DNA of 64,000 nt from Amaurobius ferox (taxonomy: Eukaryota; Arthropoda; Arachnida; Araneae; Amaurobiidae): NCBI GenBank assembly GCA_951213105.1, contig OX578153.1:49711539-49775538 (forward strand). The letters are read 5' to 3'. A model generated the notes under the pieces. That model searched no databases. It saw only the letters and a program-made list of their open reading frames with translations, and had not been told where the DNA came from. The position numbers and the translations under genes are program-made. Shown in pieces: positions 48,830 through 59,611 of the stretch; position 1 is the first letter of the stretch, and the number at the start of each line of letters is the position of its first letter.

Positions 48830-49490
48830 TAACGAGGCGTGTTGAAGTGCTTTCAAGTGTTTTCTTTATAAACCTGTCAGAAGTTAGTTGAATACCACCC
48901 TGTTTTTTCTTTTCTTGATAAAGAGTTTTATAACATGATGTGTCTTTCTCAATCACCCTACGTACTTAAGATATACGTTCTCTATTGGAATCACATTCTT
49001 CCACGATAGTCCAAAATTTGTCAAATGGCATGAAGGCTTCATTCATATTTTTGATTGTCAAAGTCATGACGATTTTATCAGCTTCTTCTTCCTCACTTTC
49101 ATTGTGTATTTCATTTAATTCTTGTTGCTCAATTAAGTATTCATTTGACAGAGGTACTGAGTGAGATTCAATCAACTCATTAACATCTTCGTTGTTGAAG
49201 TTCAAGTTTAGTTCATTCATTGGGCTAACTATTCCACCAATGATAGTTTCCGCAGTTTCTTCAGTTCATCCCTCATCATTTGTGGGCATAATTGTTTCCA
49301 GGAACCTTTCTGTCATTGTTGACTCTTTTATTTCAGCCCACAAGTCTCTAATATTGTTTATTGCGTTCCATATATTATGGATTTTCCAAAAATCTCTTAA
49401 TGTAGGTCCACCTTCCCTGTCAGTTGCCTTGATGGCCTCATCCATTATTGTCCTCATATAATATCGTTTAAAGGGCCACCTGTATTAAAC
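48830..49490 (-). pseudogene. Tigger/pogo-family transposase, C-terminal portion
   Basis: On the minus strand, PFKRYYMRTIMDEAIKATD at ~49460 begins the piece, followed by RDFWKIHNIWNAINNI and RDLWAEIKEST, the typical tail of the DDE_1 domain. A stop after TNDEG splits it, then IVSPMNELNLNFNNEDVNEL, an acidic SEEEEADK stretch, and IKNMNEAFMPFDKFW complete the CENP-B/jerky/Tigger-type C-terminus. A further stop after RERIS interrupts VRRVIEKDTSCYKTLYQEKK and DRFIKK, the normal end. Only two stops and little drift, so it is a fairly recent loss. The N-terminal HTH and catalytic DDE residues are absent. Confidence 0.85.
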
Positions 49491-49794
49491 CGCTCATTCC
49501 AACAGGCGATTCCAATGAAATTCACAGGCGCCCTAATAAATTAAAACGCCATCAGTTTGAAATTCCCGGTTTTGCGACCAAAACGTTTATCTATGATCTT
49601 GCCAACGTGCCGCGAATGAAATTTGAACCTCATTTTACTCCACGCGTTTAAGTCGCAAAGGAAATTTATGTCCTGAATTTCTTGGTCATATGACGCTTGA
49701 ATTTCTCGCTTCAGACTGCACAGACAGACAGGCATCTTCGTTGCAAGATATTGGCGGTTCTGATTTAATGATTCTATTAATGATTTTTCTAAAA

Positions 49795-50060
49795 TCCATT
49801 CGAAAATTATAGGATTTTCCGAACATTCGATTGCGTTTAAAACCAGTAGGATTCCAGTATTCATTGATTGTATTAATCATGCCAAAATTTTTTCGAAGCT
49901 TACTTCTCGTTCGTGAAATGTCACATACAAACACACACACACAAAACTACAACATTACCTCAAAAAATTCGATATCCAGTTCAGAGATTAAAACATGCGC
50001 TTCTGACGAAAACTCAATTAAAATTGTCATTGAAATCATTTAAATTGCATTTTCGACTGA
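49795..50060 (+). repeat. E2 fragment (3' half)
   Basis: GAACATTCGATTGCGTTTAA, AGGATTCCAGTATTCATTGA, a short (AC)n tract and CCTCAAAAAATTCGAT match the 3' half of E2. The minus-strand ORFs at 49541-49940 overlap it and have no recognisable domain. Confidence 0.6.
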
Positions 50061-50571
50061 ATTATAACAATTACGGCCTTCAGATCTAAAGGTTACATGG
50101 ATAATTGATACTATCAATTTATTACATCATGTGACTCATTTTGACAAAGATTTTCCAAACTTATACAGGGTGTCCCAAAAACCTTAACCTCGGTGTTTAT
50201 TCCTTAAATATTGAACTTACACATATATAATAAATTACAAAGTCGCGTAAGAAAATATACAGAATTTTATGAAATCGATAAAAATGTTCAGGGGATTAAA
50301 TTTGAAGAAATACAAAATTTAAATTTTTATACGGCCCCCGTACCAAAACATTTCCAATGAGTAAAATGTGCCCCATACTCTAATAAGTTGCTGTACAAAA
50401 TTTCAGCGTATTGTATTTCATCAAATTTAATCACCTGAAAATTTTTATCGATTACATAAAATTCTGTACCTTTTTTACGCAACTTTGTAATTTATTATAT
50501 ACTAGCCGCCTTTGGCGACCAGCCTGTTCGCTACCCTTGAAAATTCTGACCGTGGCAAACTCGTTGGCGCG

Positions 50572-53500
50572 ACCTACCAGAAAGGTGTAAGGTAACTGCT
50601 TGGAAGGCCAGGAAGTGCCACACAATTTAGACCGGAACCCAATGGGGGAGGCATCCAAAGAGACCGTACCCTCCTTCCCCTACCACAAACCTCTCGGAAG
50701 GACTTGCAGTCCCACACGTTTAACGTGATCGTACTCCGCGTGAACACGGCTGCAGTTTTGGCAATGGCGGGAATCGAACCCGGGCCTACCGAGTGAAATT
50801 CCCGCGCGCTAACCACTGGGCTACCGTGCCATCCGCGACAATCTCCATAACTTTATTTTTATTCGGCAATTTTGGGAATCGAACCCGGGCCTACCAAGTG
50901 CAAATCCCGCGCACTAACCACTGGGGTACTTCACCCTCCGCGATATTCTTCATAACTTATTTTTTATTCACCCAATTTAGACCGGAACCAAGTGGGAGAA
51001 GCATCCACAGGGACCGTACCTTTCTTCCCCTACATCCAACCTCTCGGAAGGACTTACAGACCCACATGTTTAACGTGATCGTACTCCGCGTAAACACGGC
51101 GGCAATTTTGGGAATCGAACCCGGGCCTGGTAACTGGTTGGACGGCCAGGATGTGCCACCCAATTTAGACCGGAACCCAGTGGGGGAGGCATCCACAGGG
51201 AACGTACCCTCCTTCCCCTACCACCAACCTCTCGGGAAAACATACGGACCCATATGTTTAACGTGATCGTACTCCATGTCAGTGGCGGAAATCGAACCCG
51301 GGCCTACCGCGTGCAATTCCCGCGCGCTAACCACTGGGCTACTTCGCCCTCCGCGACAATCTCCATAACTTTCTTTTTATTCACCCAATTTAGACCGTAC
51401 CCTCCTTCCCCTACCACCAACCTCTCGGAAGGACTCACGAACCCACATGTTTAACGTGATCGTACTCTGCGTAAACGTGGCGTAAGTTTTGGCAGTGGCG
51501 GGAATCGAACCCGGGCCTACTAACCGTGGCACACTCGCTGGCGCGACCTACCAGTAAAGTGTAAGGTAACTGTTTGGAGGGCCAGGAAGTGCCACCCAAT
51601 TTAGACAGGAACTCAGTGGGGGAGGCATCCACAGGGACCGTACCCTCCTTCCCCTACCACCAACCTCTCGGAAGGACTTACGGTCCCGCATGTTTAACGT
51701 GATCGTACTCCGCCTGAACACGGCGGCAGTTTTGGCAATGGCGGGAATCGAACCCGGACCTACCTAGTGCAAATCCCGCGCGCTAACCACTGGGCTACCG
51801 CGCCCTCCGCGACAATCTCCATAACCTTCTTTTTATTCACCCAATTTAAACCGGAACCCAGTAGGGGAGGTATCCACAGGGTCCGTACCCTCCTTCCTCT
51901 ACCAACAACCTCTCGGAAGGACTTACGGATCCACATGTTTAACGTGATCGTACTCCGCGTGAAAATGGCAGCAGTTTTGGCAGTGGCGGCAATCGAACCC
52001 GAGCCTACCGAGTGCAATTCCCGCGTGCCAACCACTGGGCTACCGCGCCCTCCGCGACAATCTCCATAACCTTCTTTTTATTCACCCAATTTAGACCGGA
52101 ACCCAGTGGGAAAGTCATCCACAGGGTCCGTACCCTCCTTCCTCTACCACCAACCTCTCGGAAGGACTTACGGACCCACATGTTTAACGTGATCGTACTC
52201 CGCGTGAACACGGCAGCAGTTTTGTCAGTGCAGGGAATCGAACCCGGGCCTACTGAGTGAAATTCCCGCACGCTAACCACTGGGCTACCGCGCCCTCCGC
52301 GACAATCTCCATAACTTTCTTTTTATTCACCCAATTTGGACCAGGACCCAGTGGGGGAGGCATCCACAGAGACCGTACCCTCCTTTCCCTGCCACCAACC
52401 TCTCGGAAGGAATTATCGACCCATATGTTTAAGGTGATCGTACTCCGCATCAGTGGCGGGAATCGAACCCAGGCCTACCGAGTGCAATTCTCGCGCGCTA
52501 ATTTAAATTTATAATGACCATATGCTAGGCTCTTAATTCCACCATCCTCGTTCCATCGCTCTATCATTTAAAATAGCCATAAAATTAAAATATCCATTTA
52601 AAATATCTATAAATTAAAATATCCATAAAGGTGTAAGGTAACTACCAGAAAGGTGTAAGGTAACTGCTTGGAAGGCCAGGAAGTGCCACACAATTTAGAC
52701 CGGAACCCAATGGGGGAGGCATCCAAAGAGACCGTACCCTCCTTCCTCTACCACAAACCTCTCGGAAGGACTTGCAGTCCCACACGTTTAACGTGATCGT
52801 ACTCCGCGTGAACACGGCTGCAGTTTTGGCAATGGCGGGAATCGAACCCGGGCCTACCGAGTGAAATTCCCGCGCGCTAACCACTGGGCTACCGTGCCAT
52901 CCGCGACAATCTCCATAACTTTATTTTTATTCGGCAATTTTGGGAATCGAACCCGAGCCTACCGAGTGCAAATCCCGCGCACTAACCACTGGGGTACTTC
53001 ACCCTCCGCGATATTCTTCATAACTTTCTTTTTATTCACCCAATTTAGACCGGAACCAAGTGGTAGAAGCATCCACAAGGACCTGTACCCTTCTTCCCCT
53101 ACCACCAACCTCTCGGAAGGACTTACAGACCCACATGTTTAACGTGATCGTACTCCGCGTAAACACGGCGGCAATTTTGGGAATCGAACCCGGGCCTACC
53201 GAGTGCAATTTCCGCGCGCTAACCATTGGGCTACTTTGCCCTACGCGACAATCTCCATAACTTTCTTTTTATTCATCCAATTTAGACCGTACCCTCCTTC
53301 CCCTACCACCAACTTCTCGGAAGGACTCACGGACCCACATGTTTAACGTGCTCGTACTCCGCGTAAACACGGCGGCAATTTTGGGAATCGAACCCGGGCC
53401 TGGTAACTGGTTGGACGGCCAGGATGTGCCACCCAATTTAGACCGGAACCCAGTGGGGGAGGCATCCACAGGGAACGTACCCTCCTTCCCCTACCACCAA

Positions 53501-54058
53501 CCTCTCGGAAAAACATACGGACCCATATGTTTAACGTGATCGTACTCCATGTCAGTGGCGGAAATCGAACCCGGGCCTACCGCGTGCAATTCCCGCGCGC
53601 TAACCACTGGGCTACTTCGCCCTCCGCGACAATCTCCATAACTCTCTTTTTATTCACCCAATTTAGACCGTACCCTCCTTCCCCTACCACCAACCTCTCG
53701 GAAGGACTCACGAACCCACATGTTTAACGTGATCGTACTCTGCGTGAACGTGGCGTAAGTTTTGGCAGTGGCGGGAATCGAACCCGGGCCTACTGAGTGC
53801 AATTCCCGCGCGCTAACCACTGGGCTGCCGCGCCCTCCGCGACAATCTCCATAACTTTCTACATATTCACCCAATTTAGACGGGAACCCAGTGGGGGAGG
53901 CATCCACAGGGGCCGTATCCTCCTTCCCCTACCACCAACCTCTCGGAAGGACTTACGGACCCACATATTTAACGTGATCGTATTCCACGTAAACACGGCG
54001 GCAGTTTTGGCAGTGGCGGGAATCGAACCCGGGCCTACCGCTAACTTCCCGCGCGCTA
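50572..54058 (-). repeat. Tandem array of ~16 SINE-derived units
   Basis: Minus-strand SINE units, each with A box TAGCCCAGTGGTTAGCG and/or B box GGTTCGATTCCC. B boxes (complement GAATCGAAC) are near 50771, 50876, 51112, 51290, 51502, 51745, 51991, 52235, 52461, 52840, 52945, 53181, 53385, 53563, 53775 and 54020. Successive units are joined by a shared 36-bp linker (CCGCGACAATCTCCATAACT then TTCTTTTTATTCACC) that replaces the normal SINE tail, giving a ~245-bp period in the most regular part (51750-52300). Long ORFs on both strands (LWMPPPLGSGLN, NHWATAPSATISITF) are shadows of the repeated unit. Confidence 0.92.
52500..52640. repeat. AAAATATCCATTT spacer between array blocks
   Basis: Separates two array blocks and recurs after the second block at 54055-54200 (GACCATATGCT, ATTCCATCATCCTC, CATAAAATTAAAATATCCAT). 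Block 2 (from 52642) repeats the order of block 1 (from 50574) at offset 2068, shifting to 2273 after an extra unit near 53181. Confidence 0.8.
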
Positions 54059-54984
54059 ATTTGCAATTTAAAATGACCATATGCTTAATTCCATCATCCT
54101 CATTCCATTGTTTCATTGTTCCATCATTTAAAATATCCATAAAATTAAAATATCCATTTAAAATATCCAAAAGTTAAAATATACATTTAAAAAATCCAGA
54201 TCGTCCCATCATTTAAAATATAAATATAATAATTTATATAGAGCAAAGGCGGTCTATTCAGAACCGTGACGTCACCTCCACCTTGACGTCCCCACCCACC
54301 ACTTTCCCTGCTTCAGCGGGGGAGAAACGAACGGAACGCCGAGCGGAACGGCGAGAAATTTAAAATCATGACGTCTTTAAAATTGCGATCCTGAAGGCAA
54401 TTTTCATTATTTCTGGACCAGATTAGACTTGTAAGAATGCCAGATGTTTGACCTTTCTGAAAATGTAAATTATTAGTCGAAATTATGAGTACTTTTCACG
54501 ATGCGAGAATTAAAACCCAAAAATCGTTTTCTTGAGCCAAAAGTGACTTTTGTTTTAAAATCTTTAAAAAATATTAGAAATCGAAATGGAGATTTGAAAT
54601 TGATATATTTTTACTCGAAATTCTCTGCTCTTTCCGATGGTGTGATTTGTTTTTTTCTACGATGTCTGGATCGAGGAGAAAAAAGGGCAAAAAGATCAAA
54701 AAAAGGTCGAAATCGCATAAAACATTAAATAAATAAAAAAATAATTAGAATTTTGAAAATCGGTTTTCACGTGTCCCCTTCCCACCCCCCAGGGTCTCCG
54801 ATTGCCAAATTTCGTAACTCTCCGACGCGCGGTCGCGAAACGTATAGTGTATAAGACACACACACACACACACACACAGACATTGCCTTTTATTATATAG
54901 ATGTCTAAGGTCAATATATAAGGAATAAAAGCCGAGGTCAATGTTTTTGGGACACCCTGTATATTGAAGTACGGATGTATCTTC

Positions 54985-55317
54985 CAATGCCCGGGTATAT
55001 ATTTTAATCTGCAAGAATATAAGTAGTACTGGTATATCTTCTAATACAATTTTAGCGCTTTTATTTTAGCATGCATAGTTTCAAATTCATATGTTTTGTA
55101 AATTTGCTTACAAGTGGGACCAGGGTGTTTTATTCGTCAAATTTCTACCTGTGACGATAATTTTGTATTGCGAGAAAAGATTCTTATACTTCTTTTTAGA
55201 AGAAATTAATTAAATATTTTAATAGGATGCTTTGAATAACAATGTCATTTAGAATACTATAGAGAATTTTAAGTTTCTCTATATTACATATTCCGTGCGA
55301 AGACGGGTATATTGCTA
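54985..55317 (-). mobile_element. E3 element, 5' part, minus strand
   Basis: From 55317 leftward the minus strand reads CTAGCAATATACCCGTC, TTCGCACGGAATATGTAATA, then AATAAAACACCCTGGTCCC and AGAAGATATACCAGTACTAC, colinear with E3. It is broken at 54962 by the right tip of the CAGGGTGTCCC element, so that element inserted into E3. Confidence 0.7.
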
Positions 55318-55369
55318 GTGATCAGTAAAGTTAGACAGACGGTTCAACAAAAAATAAATTAAACGCAAA

Positions 55370-55645
55370 TATCAAGTAGCATATGACCATCCTCTTAAAC
55401 TGTGTTAAAATTAGCATTCTACTCGATTTGACACACAAAAAGAATATTGATTTTCCATTGAAACCATCATGCTACGCAGATGTGCAATATTTTAAAGCAA
55501 TAACCATTATAACTGACGTCTAAAATCAATTTCTTGGTCGTGTTCTCATAGAATGCCTATATCTCACGACATTCAGCTGTAAAGCAAATATATATGCTCA
55601 TATTTTATAACGTGTTATGTCTTGTGTTAGATTCTTTAAATGTTC
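55370..55645 (+). repeat. Dispersed repeat D2, second copy
   Basis: See 43910-44200. Placed next to the 5' end of an inverted E3 (55317). Confidence 0.6.
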
Positions 55646-55872
55646 AAAAACCAATTTTACATCATTCTTATAGACTAATAGAAATACTTTGTAAAATATA
55701 TTAATGTTAAGCGGACATTGTGTGACGTTTATTATCTTGAGTTTTTTATTTGACGAAAATTTTTAAATCTTTTAAGTAATGTTTTGTGAATTTGTTTTAA
55801 AAGCACATGTTTGAAGTTCTACGATTAAAATATTGCATTTCAGTCCGGTTTAACAAAGTGGTAACTGATTAA

Positions 55873-56044
55873 ATCTGCAAAAAAGCAGGTGCTGATTGAA
55901 GTGTTTGCTCACTGGCTGTATGTGGGTGTAAAGCACAGAAGGCTGTGACATGACAACCATCTGCAAAAAAGCAGGTGCTGACTGAAATGTTTGCTTGCTG
56001 GCTGTATGTGGGTGTAAGGCACAGAAAGCTGTGACATGGCAACC
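55873..56044 (+). repeat. 86-bp tandem duplication
   Basis: ATCTGCAAAAAAGCAGGTGC...GCTGTGACATGRCAACC occurs at 55873 and again at 55959, about 93% identical. Each unit begins with a small hairpin CTGCAAAAAAGCAG. ORFs across it are not informative. Confidence 0.92.
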
Positions 56045-56254
56045 GACCCTCTTGACGACAGTAAATAAGAAAACTCTAAATACCTCGTTAATGGTTTTAC
56101 TAGTTTACACATATTTTATTATAAAATCCAGGTTAGAAGCGACCTTTGTACTTGAAACAAAAATACCAGTTAAATTCGTTTCTAAGCTAATTTAAATATG
56201 TAAATTTACACTTGTTGTATTTTTAATGTTTTAAATAAATAAATCACTATATAA

Positions 56255-56470
56255 AACGATAAATGCATGAAGCTGTATTTCCTTTGTCACAAGGTGGGCG
56301 TTTCCTTACCATTAAGATGTCATGCATGGGATGGTGGGGTGAAAATATTTTCCCTGGGGATGGACATACGATAAATTACACTGCAGAGTATTTTGAAAAT
56401 CTATGGCTTCATCGAGTGAAGTTTTATGAAGCAGTGATTAATAATTTTGGGAAAAATTGAAAACGGTGTT
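56255..56470 (+). repeat. Dispersed repeat D3
   Basis: Aligns with 58075-58270: CATGAAGCT, CCTTACCATTAAGATGTCAT, GAGTATTTTGAAAATC, CATCGAGTGAAGTTTTATGA and GTGATTAATAATT. About 75% identical. The 65-codon ORF here is interrupted in the other copy. Confidence 0.55.
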
Positions 56471-56559
56471 TCATATTTTTAAAATTTATGTTGCAGTATA
56501 TTATTTTGTGTATCTTAGAGATCACGTGTTTATGAAACCGAAATATTGAATTAGAGTAT

Positions 56560-56790
56560 AAATGGTGAATTCTAAGGATAGTCAGTGATGTATTACGGAC
56601 AGTCATGGATAGCTAATTATATAGTAAGGAAAGTCAATGATATAGAAAGGATAGCCACATATATAATCAATGGCATGTTAAGGATAACAAAAATAGTCAA
56701 TGATGTATTAAGAATAGCCAAAGATAATTAATGATATATTAAAGATAACCAAAGATAATCAATGATATATTAAGGATTTGCATTGTTTTG
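56560..56790 (+). repeat. Degenerate ~30-bp tandem repeat
   Basis: GATAACCAAAGATAATCAAT and GATATATTAAGGATA variants follow each other about seven times, most regular at 56690-56780. Confidence 0.8.
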
Positions 56791-56999
56791 TAGAAATTTA
56801 AGGTGCTGAATGTGTTGCTTATGTGGTGTGTTGAAAATTTTATAAATTTACTGGTATATAAGCTTGCCATAGACACGGAAACTGGTAAAAACACTCATAA
56901 GAATTGAGTTGCGATATTTTTATAATAAGTTATATAAAGTTTATAATAAGTTATTTTGTTAAATAAAATATAACCCTTATCGAGAATAGTGGTTTTAAT

Positions 57000-58070
57000 T
57001 GAAAATTAATTTAAAAGGCAATTGTACCGCGGTTGGGTTGACTGAATAAGTGTGAAAATTTTGAATTTAGATGCAGAGTGGACGGGGTCTCTATTGTTTC
57101 CGAGGTGGGGTAGGGTCTTCTGTAGAATGTGTAAATACTTTCCAGCTCAGACATATTGTTTGCTCGTGGAGGAGTAAACGCAAATCCTGCGAAGATCGTT
57201 TCTGTCTTGCGATTAATACTATAAATGTACAGAGATTCAAACTTTTACGTCACTGAAGGCCCTTCTCGGTGACGTAGGGAGATCCCAGTTAACAATATTC
57301 TTCGGAGTCTTGAATTTCTTTTCGAACTCCCTCATTTTATCGACTCCCGAGATGAAAATCGAAAATGCAGTACTGATAGGTTCTGTCCCGTGGTCGATGC
57401 CATAAATGTGAAATTTGCTCGAAATTGCGCTTCAACCAAAAGATGCGCGTAACTAAAAAAATTAATTCGAATTAAAAAAAAAATTACTCCGTGGTGTTTC
57501 GGGACCGGACCTACCTGAACTATAAAGGTACTGAATTTATCAGCTGTAGGTCTCTTAGATTTTTCCAAACAGACAGACATATTCTTTCATTATGTAGGAA
57601 ATGACTCAAAAGAAAAAAACATCTGTTTGAGTTTGTAGTTACATACTTATGCTGCTCCATTACCTACATCGTCCGGCTGATTTGAAGATTTTGAGTAGAA
57701 ATCGAACGGCAGGGAGACTTATTTGAAATTTTGAAGCTTACAAAGTAAGAATATCTCACTTATACAGTCTATAAATCAAAAAACAATGACTTTAATTTAG
57801 AGCTAACAAATTAGCAATACTACAAATATTAGTAAGTCCAAACAAAAGAGTACAAAACAAAGTGAACAAGAGAAATCCATGCGCTGCTCACACTCACATT
57901 GTTTTATAAGCAGCAAACTTTAACTATCATTTAAAGACAATATAAACTGATATATAAATATCTACATCACTCAGAAATTAAGCATAAAGACTTTTACGAA
58001 ACAAACTTAGACTTGAATCCCGAATGGAAACTAAACCAAATCTCACACCGAAAGCTGTAAACTGTATCTC
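57000..58070. other. No gene recognised
   Basis: Less AT-rich at 57060-57300, with a 61-codon ORF and a pair of loosely similar words (TTTCTGTCTTGCGATTAATA at ~57200 and GTTCTGTCCCGTGGTCGATG at ~57380). No recognisable domain or RNA. Confidence 0.35.
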
Positions 58071-58074
58071 TATT

Positions 58075-58270
58075 ATCACCTTCATGAGCTCGACGTTCCC
58101 TCACCATTAAGGCGCCATACATGGAACAGTGAGCGAAAATGTTTTTCATGGAATAAGAGTGTATGATAAATGAGAGTGAGCGATATTTCGAACATCCATA
58201 GTTTCATCATTTGAAGTTTTATGAGACTGTGAATAATTAATTATCTGAGAAAAAGATTGAGTAGTATGAT
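58075..58270 (+). repeat. Dispersed repeat D3, second copy
   Basis: See 56255-56470; GAGCTCGACGTTCCCTCACC, GGAATAAGAGTGTATGATAA and GAAGTTTTATGAGACTGTGA align with it. Confidence 0.55.
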
Positions 58271-58329
58271 ATTTTATCGGCCTCAGAAAATCCTATTTTG
58301 TGTATACGAGTATTTGATATTACACAATA

Positions 58330-58625
58330 TGTGACAATAAACACTAATATAATTAGTGCTCATATTCCATTTTTCTCTAGGATAATTATAAGTGAATTAG
58401 TGCCCACTTTCTTTTTATTTCCAGGATAATTATAATTGAATTAATGGTCGCATTCTTTTCTTTTCTCGGATAATTATAATGTGTTAGTGCTCATATTCTT
58501 TTCTTTTCTAGGATAATTATAATTGAATTACTGCTCACATTTTTTTCTGTACTGGGATAATTATAATTGAATTAATGCTCACATTCTTTTCTTTTCTAGG
58601 AATCTTAACCTCTTCGCAATAGGAA
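58330..58625 (+). repeat. Minisatellite, ~46-bp unit, about six copies
   Basis: Unit core GGATAATTATAATTGAATTA then RTGCTCACATTCTTTTCTTT. Repeats at 59225-59345 with about three units. Both are preceded by the same non-repeated lead (TATTACACAATATGTGACRA, AATATAATTAGTGCTCA), so lead plus array were duplicated ~880 bp apart and then changed in copy number. Confidence 0.9.
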
Positions 58626-59187
58626 CCTTGACTATAATTCTGATTTTAAGTTATTAGGAGTAATTAATGTGTAAAAGCAATTTTTGAAAAGGATAATGGA
58701 AAACACAAACGTAATTGAGTATAAATTAATGAAACAAAACCCAGCAGATTCAAAGATACGTTGTATCACCTTCTGCAATGCAAGATAAACCAACAAACCC
58801 GCAGTGAAAAAGACAAAGTGGGCACAAATCGCTGTTGGATGTCGTTCTATTGCACAACACCAGACACTGAGCGCTTTTAATTTCTAGTATCATTTTTGGA
58901 ATCATCCTCATCATCTTTGAGATTACTTCAGTGAACAAACCCCCATGGGGATTTCCAAATTTTTATTTTACAATTTTATTTAGTCTAAGATACCAAATGT
59001 GGTATATTGGTACACATTTTGAGTTTGATTGAGTGTGCTACCGGACCCGTTTTCGTGGGTTCGGTACTCTTTTAGAACCCCCAATAATTTAGATGCGGGT
59101 TCCTTGAACCCCTAATACAAAAGTATTTATAAAGTGTAGGTATTTAGTAGAGAAAATTTATGCATAAAACTTGTTTTTGTGATTAGT
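58626..59187. other. No gene recognised
   Basis: A 62-codon minus-strand ORF (58750-58938) has two CxxC pairs (LCPLC) by chance or otherwise, but no family I recognise. 59030-59110 is locally GC-richer. Confidence 0.35.
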
Positions 59188-59345
59188 ATTTGCTATTACA
59201 CAATATGTGACGATAAACCCTAATATAATTAGTGCTCACTTTCTATTTTTCCCTAGGATAATTATAATTGAATTAGTGCTCCCATTCTTTTCTTTTCTAG
59301 GATAAATATAATGTGTTAGTGCTCACATTCTTTTCTTTTTTTCAT
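59188..59345 (+). repeat. Minisatellite, second array, about three units
   Basis: See 58330-58625. Ends where TTTTTTCATTATC breaks the pattern. Confidence 0.85.
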
Positions 59346-59611
59346 TATCAATTTAACATAACGTGTAACCCCCCCTCCCCCGAATATTTATTGTATTCCA
59401 AAGTCGAAATTTTAAGTTAGAAATAATTTAAAAGGAAATTTGTTGGCTTTTTAACATTTAAAATTTTTAACATTTTAACATTTGTAAAAGATCCTAAACA
59501 TAAATTTTACATTTTTTTGTTAGTTTTACAAAGATAATTTAATTGGAAATTCACGTATTATTTGTATACTGTATATAATAATGCTGCGCCTACAAAAGCA
59601 AAATCGATGAA

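Larger units (their letters stand above)
50509..54903 (+). mobile_element. E5 LINE-like insertion inside the MITE, itself hosting the SINE array
   Basis: The MITE arm is interrupted at TTTATTATATA (50502-50512); the insert starts CTAGCCGCCTTTGGCGACC and ends GCCTTTTATTATATAGAT, a 3' end like that of E3. Between 54226 and 54900 the non-array part is moderately GC-rich with GTGACGTCACCTCC, a region of ORFs without domain, GGTCTCCGATTGCCAAATTT and (CA)n. The rest, 50572-54058, is the SINE array. Class inferred from the end only. Confidence 0.5.
50166..54959. mobile_element. Mariner-type foldback MITE split by nested insertion
   Basis: Left tip CAGGGTGTCCCAAAAACC at 50166 and its complement ending CACCCTG at 54959 are flanked by TA (50164-50165, 54960-54961), and the inner ~50 bp of both tips also match as inverted repeats (TTATTCCTTAAATATTGA / TCAATATATAAGGAATAA). 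About 90 bp further in, 50222-50312 is inverse to 50418-50508 (AATAAATTACAAAGT...; TCGATAAAAATGTTCAGG). Without the insert at 50509-54903 this would be a ~400-bp foldback element. TA target and CAGGGTGTC tips point to the Tc1/mariner superfamily. Confidence 0.75.

Noticed and set aside
50793..51266. 157-codon ORF (and a dozen similar ORFs on both strands)
   Set aside because: They follow the SINE unit exactly, recur wherever the SINE occurs (for example 15459-15722, 24361-24714), and have no domain.
50572..54058. Cluster of tRNA genes
   Set aside because: Each unit has A and B boxes but cannot fold as a mature tRNA and is followed by the SINE body; these are SINE-derived.
58750..58938. Small cysteine-containing ORF
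   Set aside because: LCPLC pairs do not match a known finger spacing; no second copy or homology visible.
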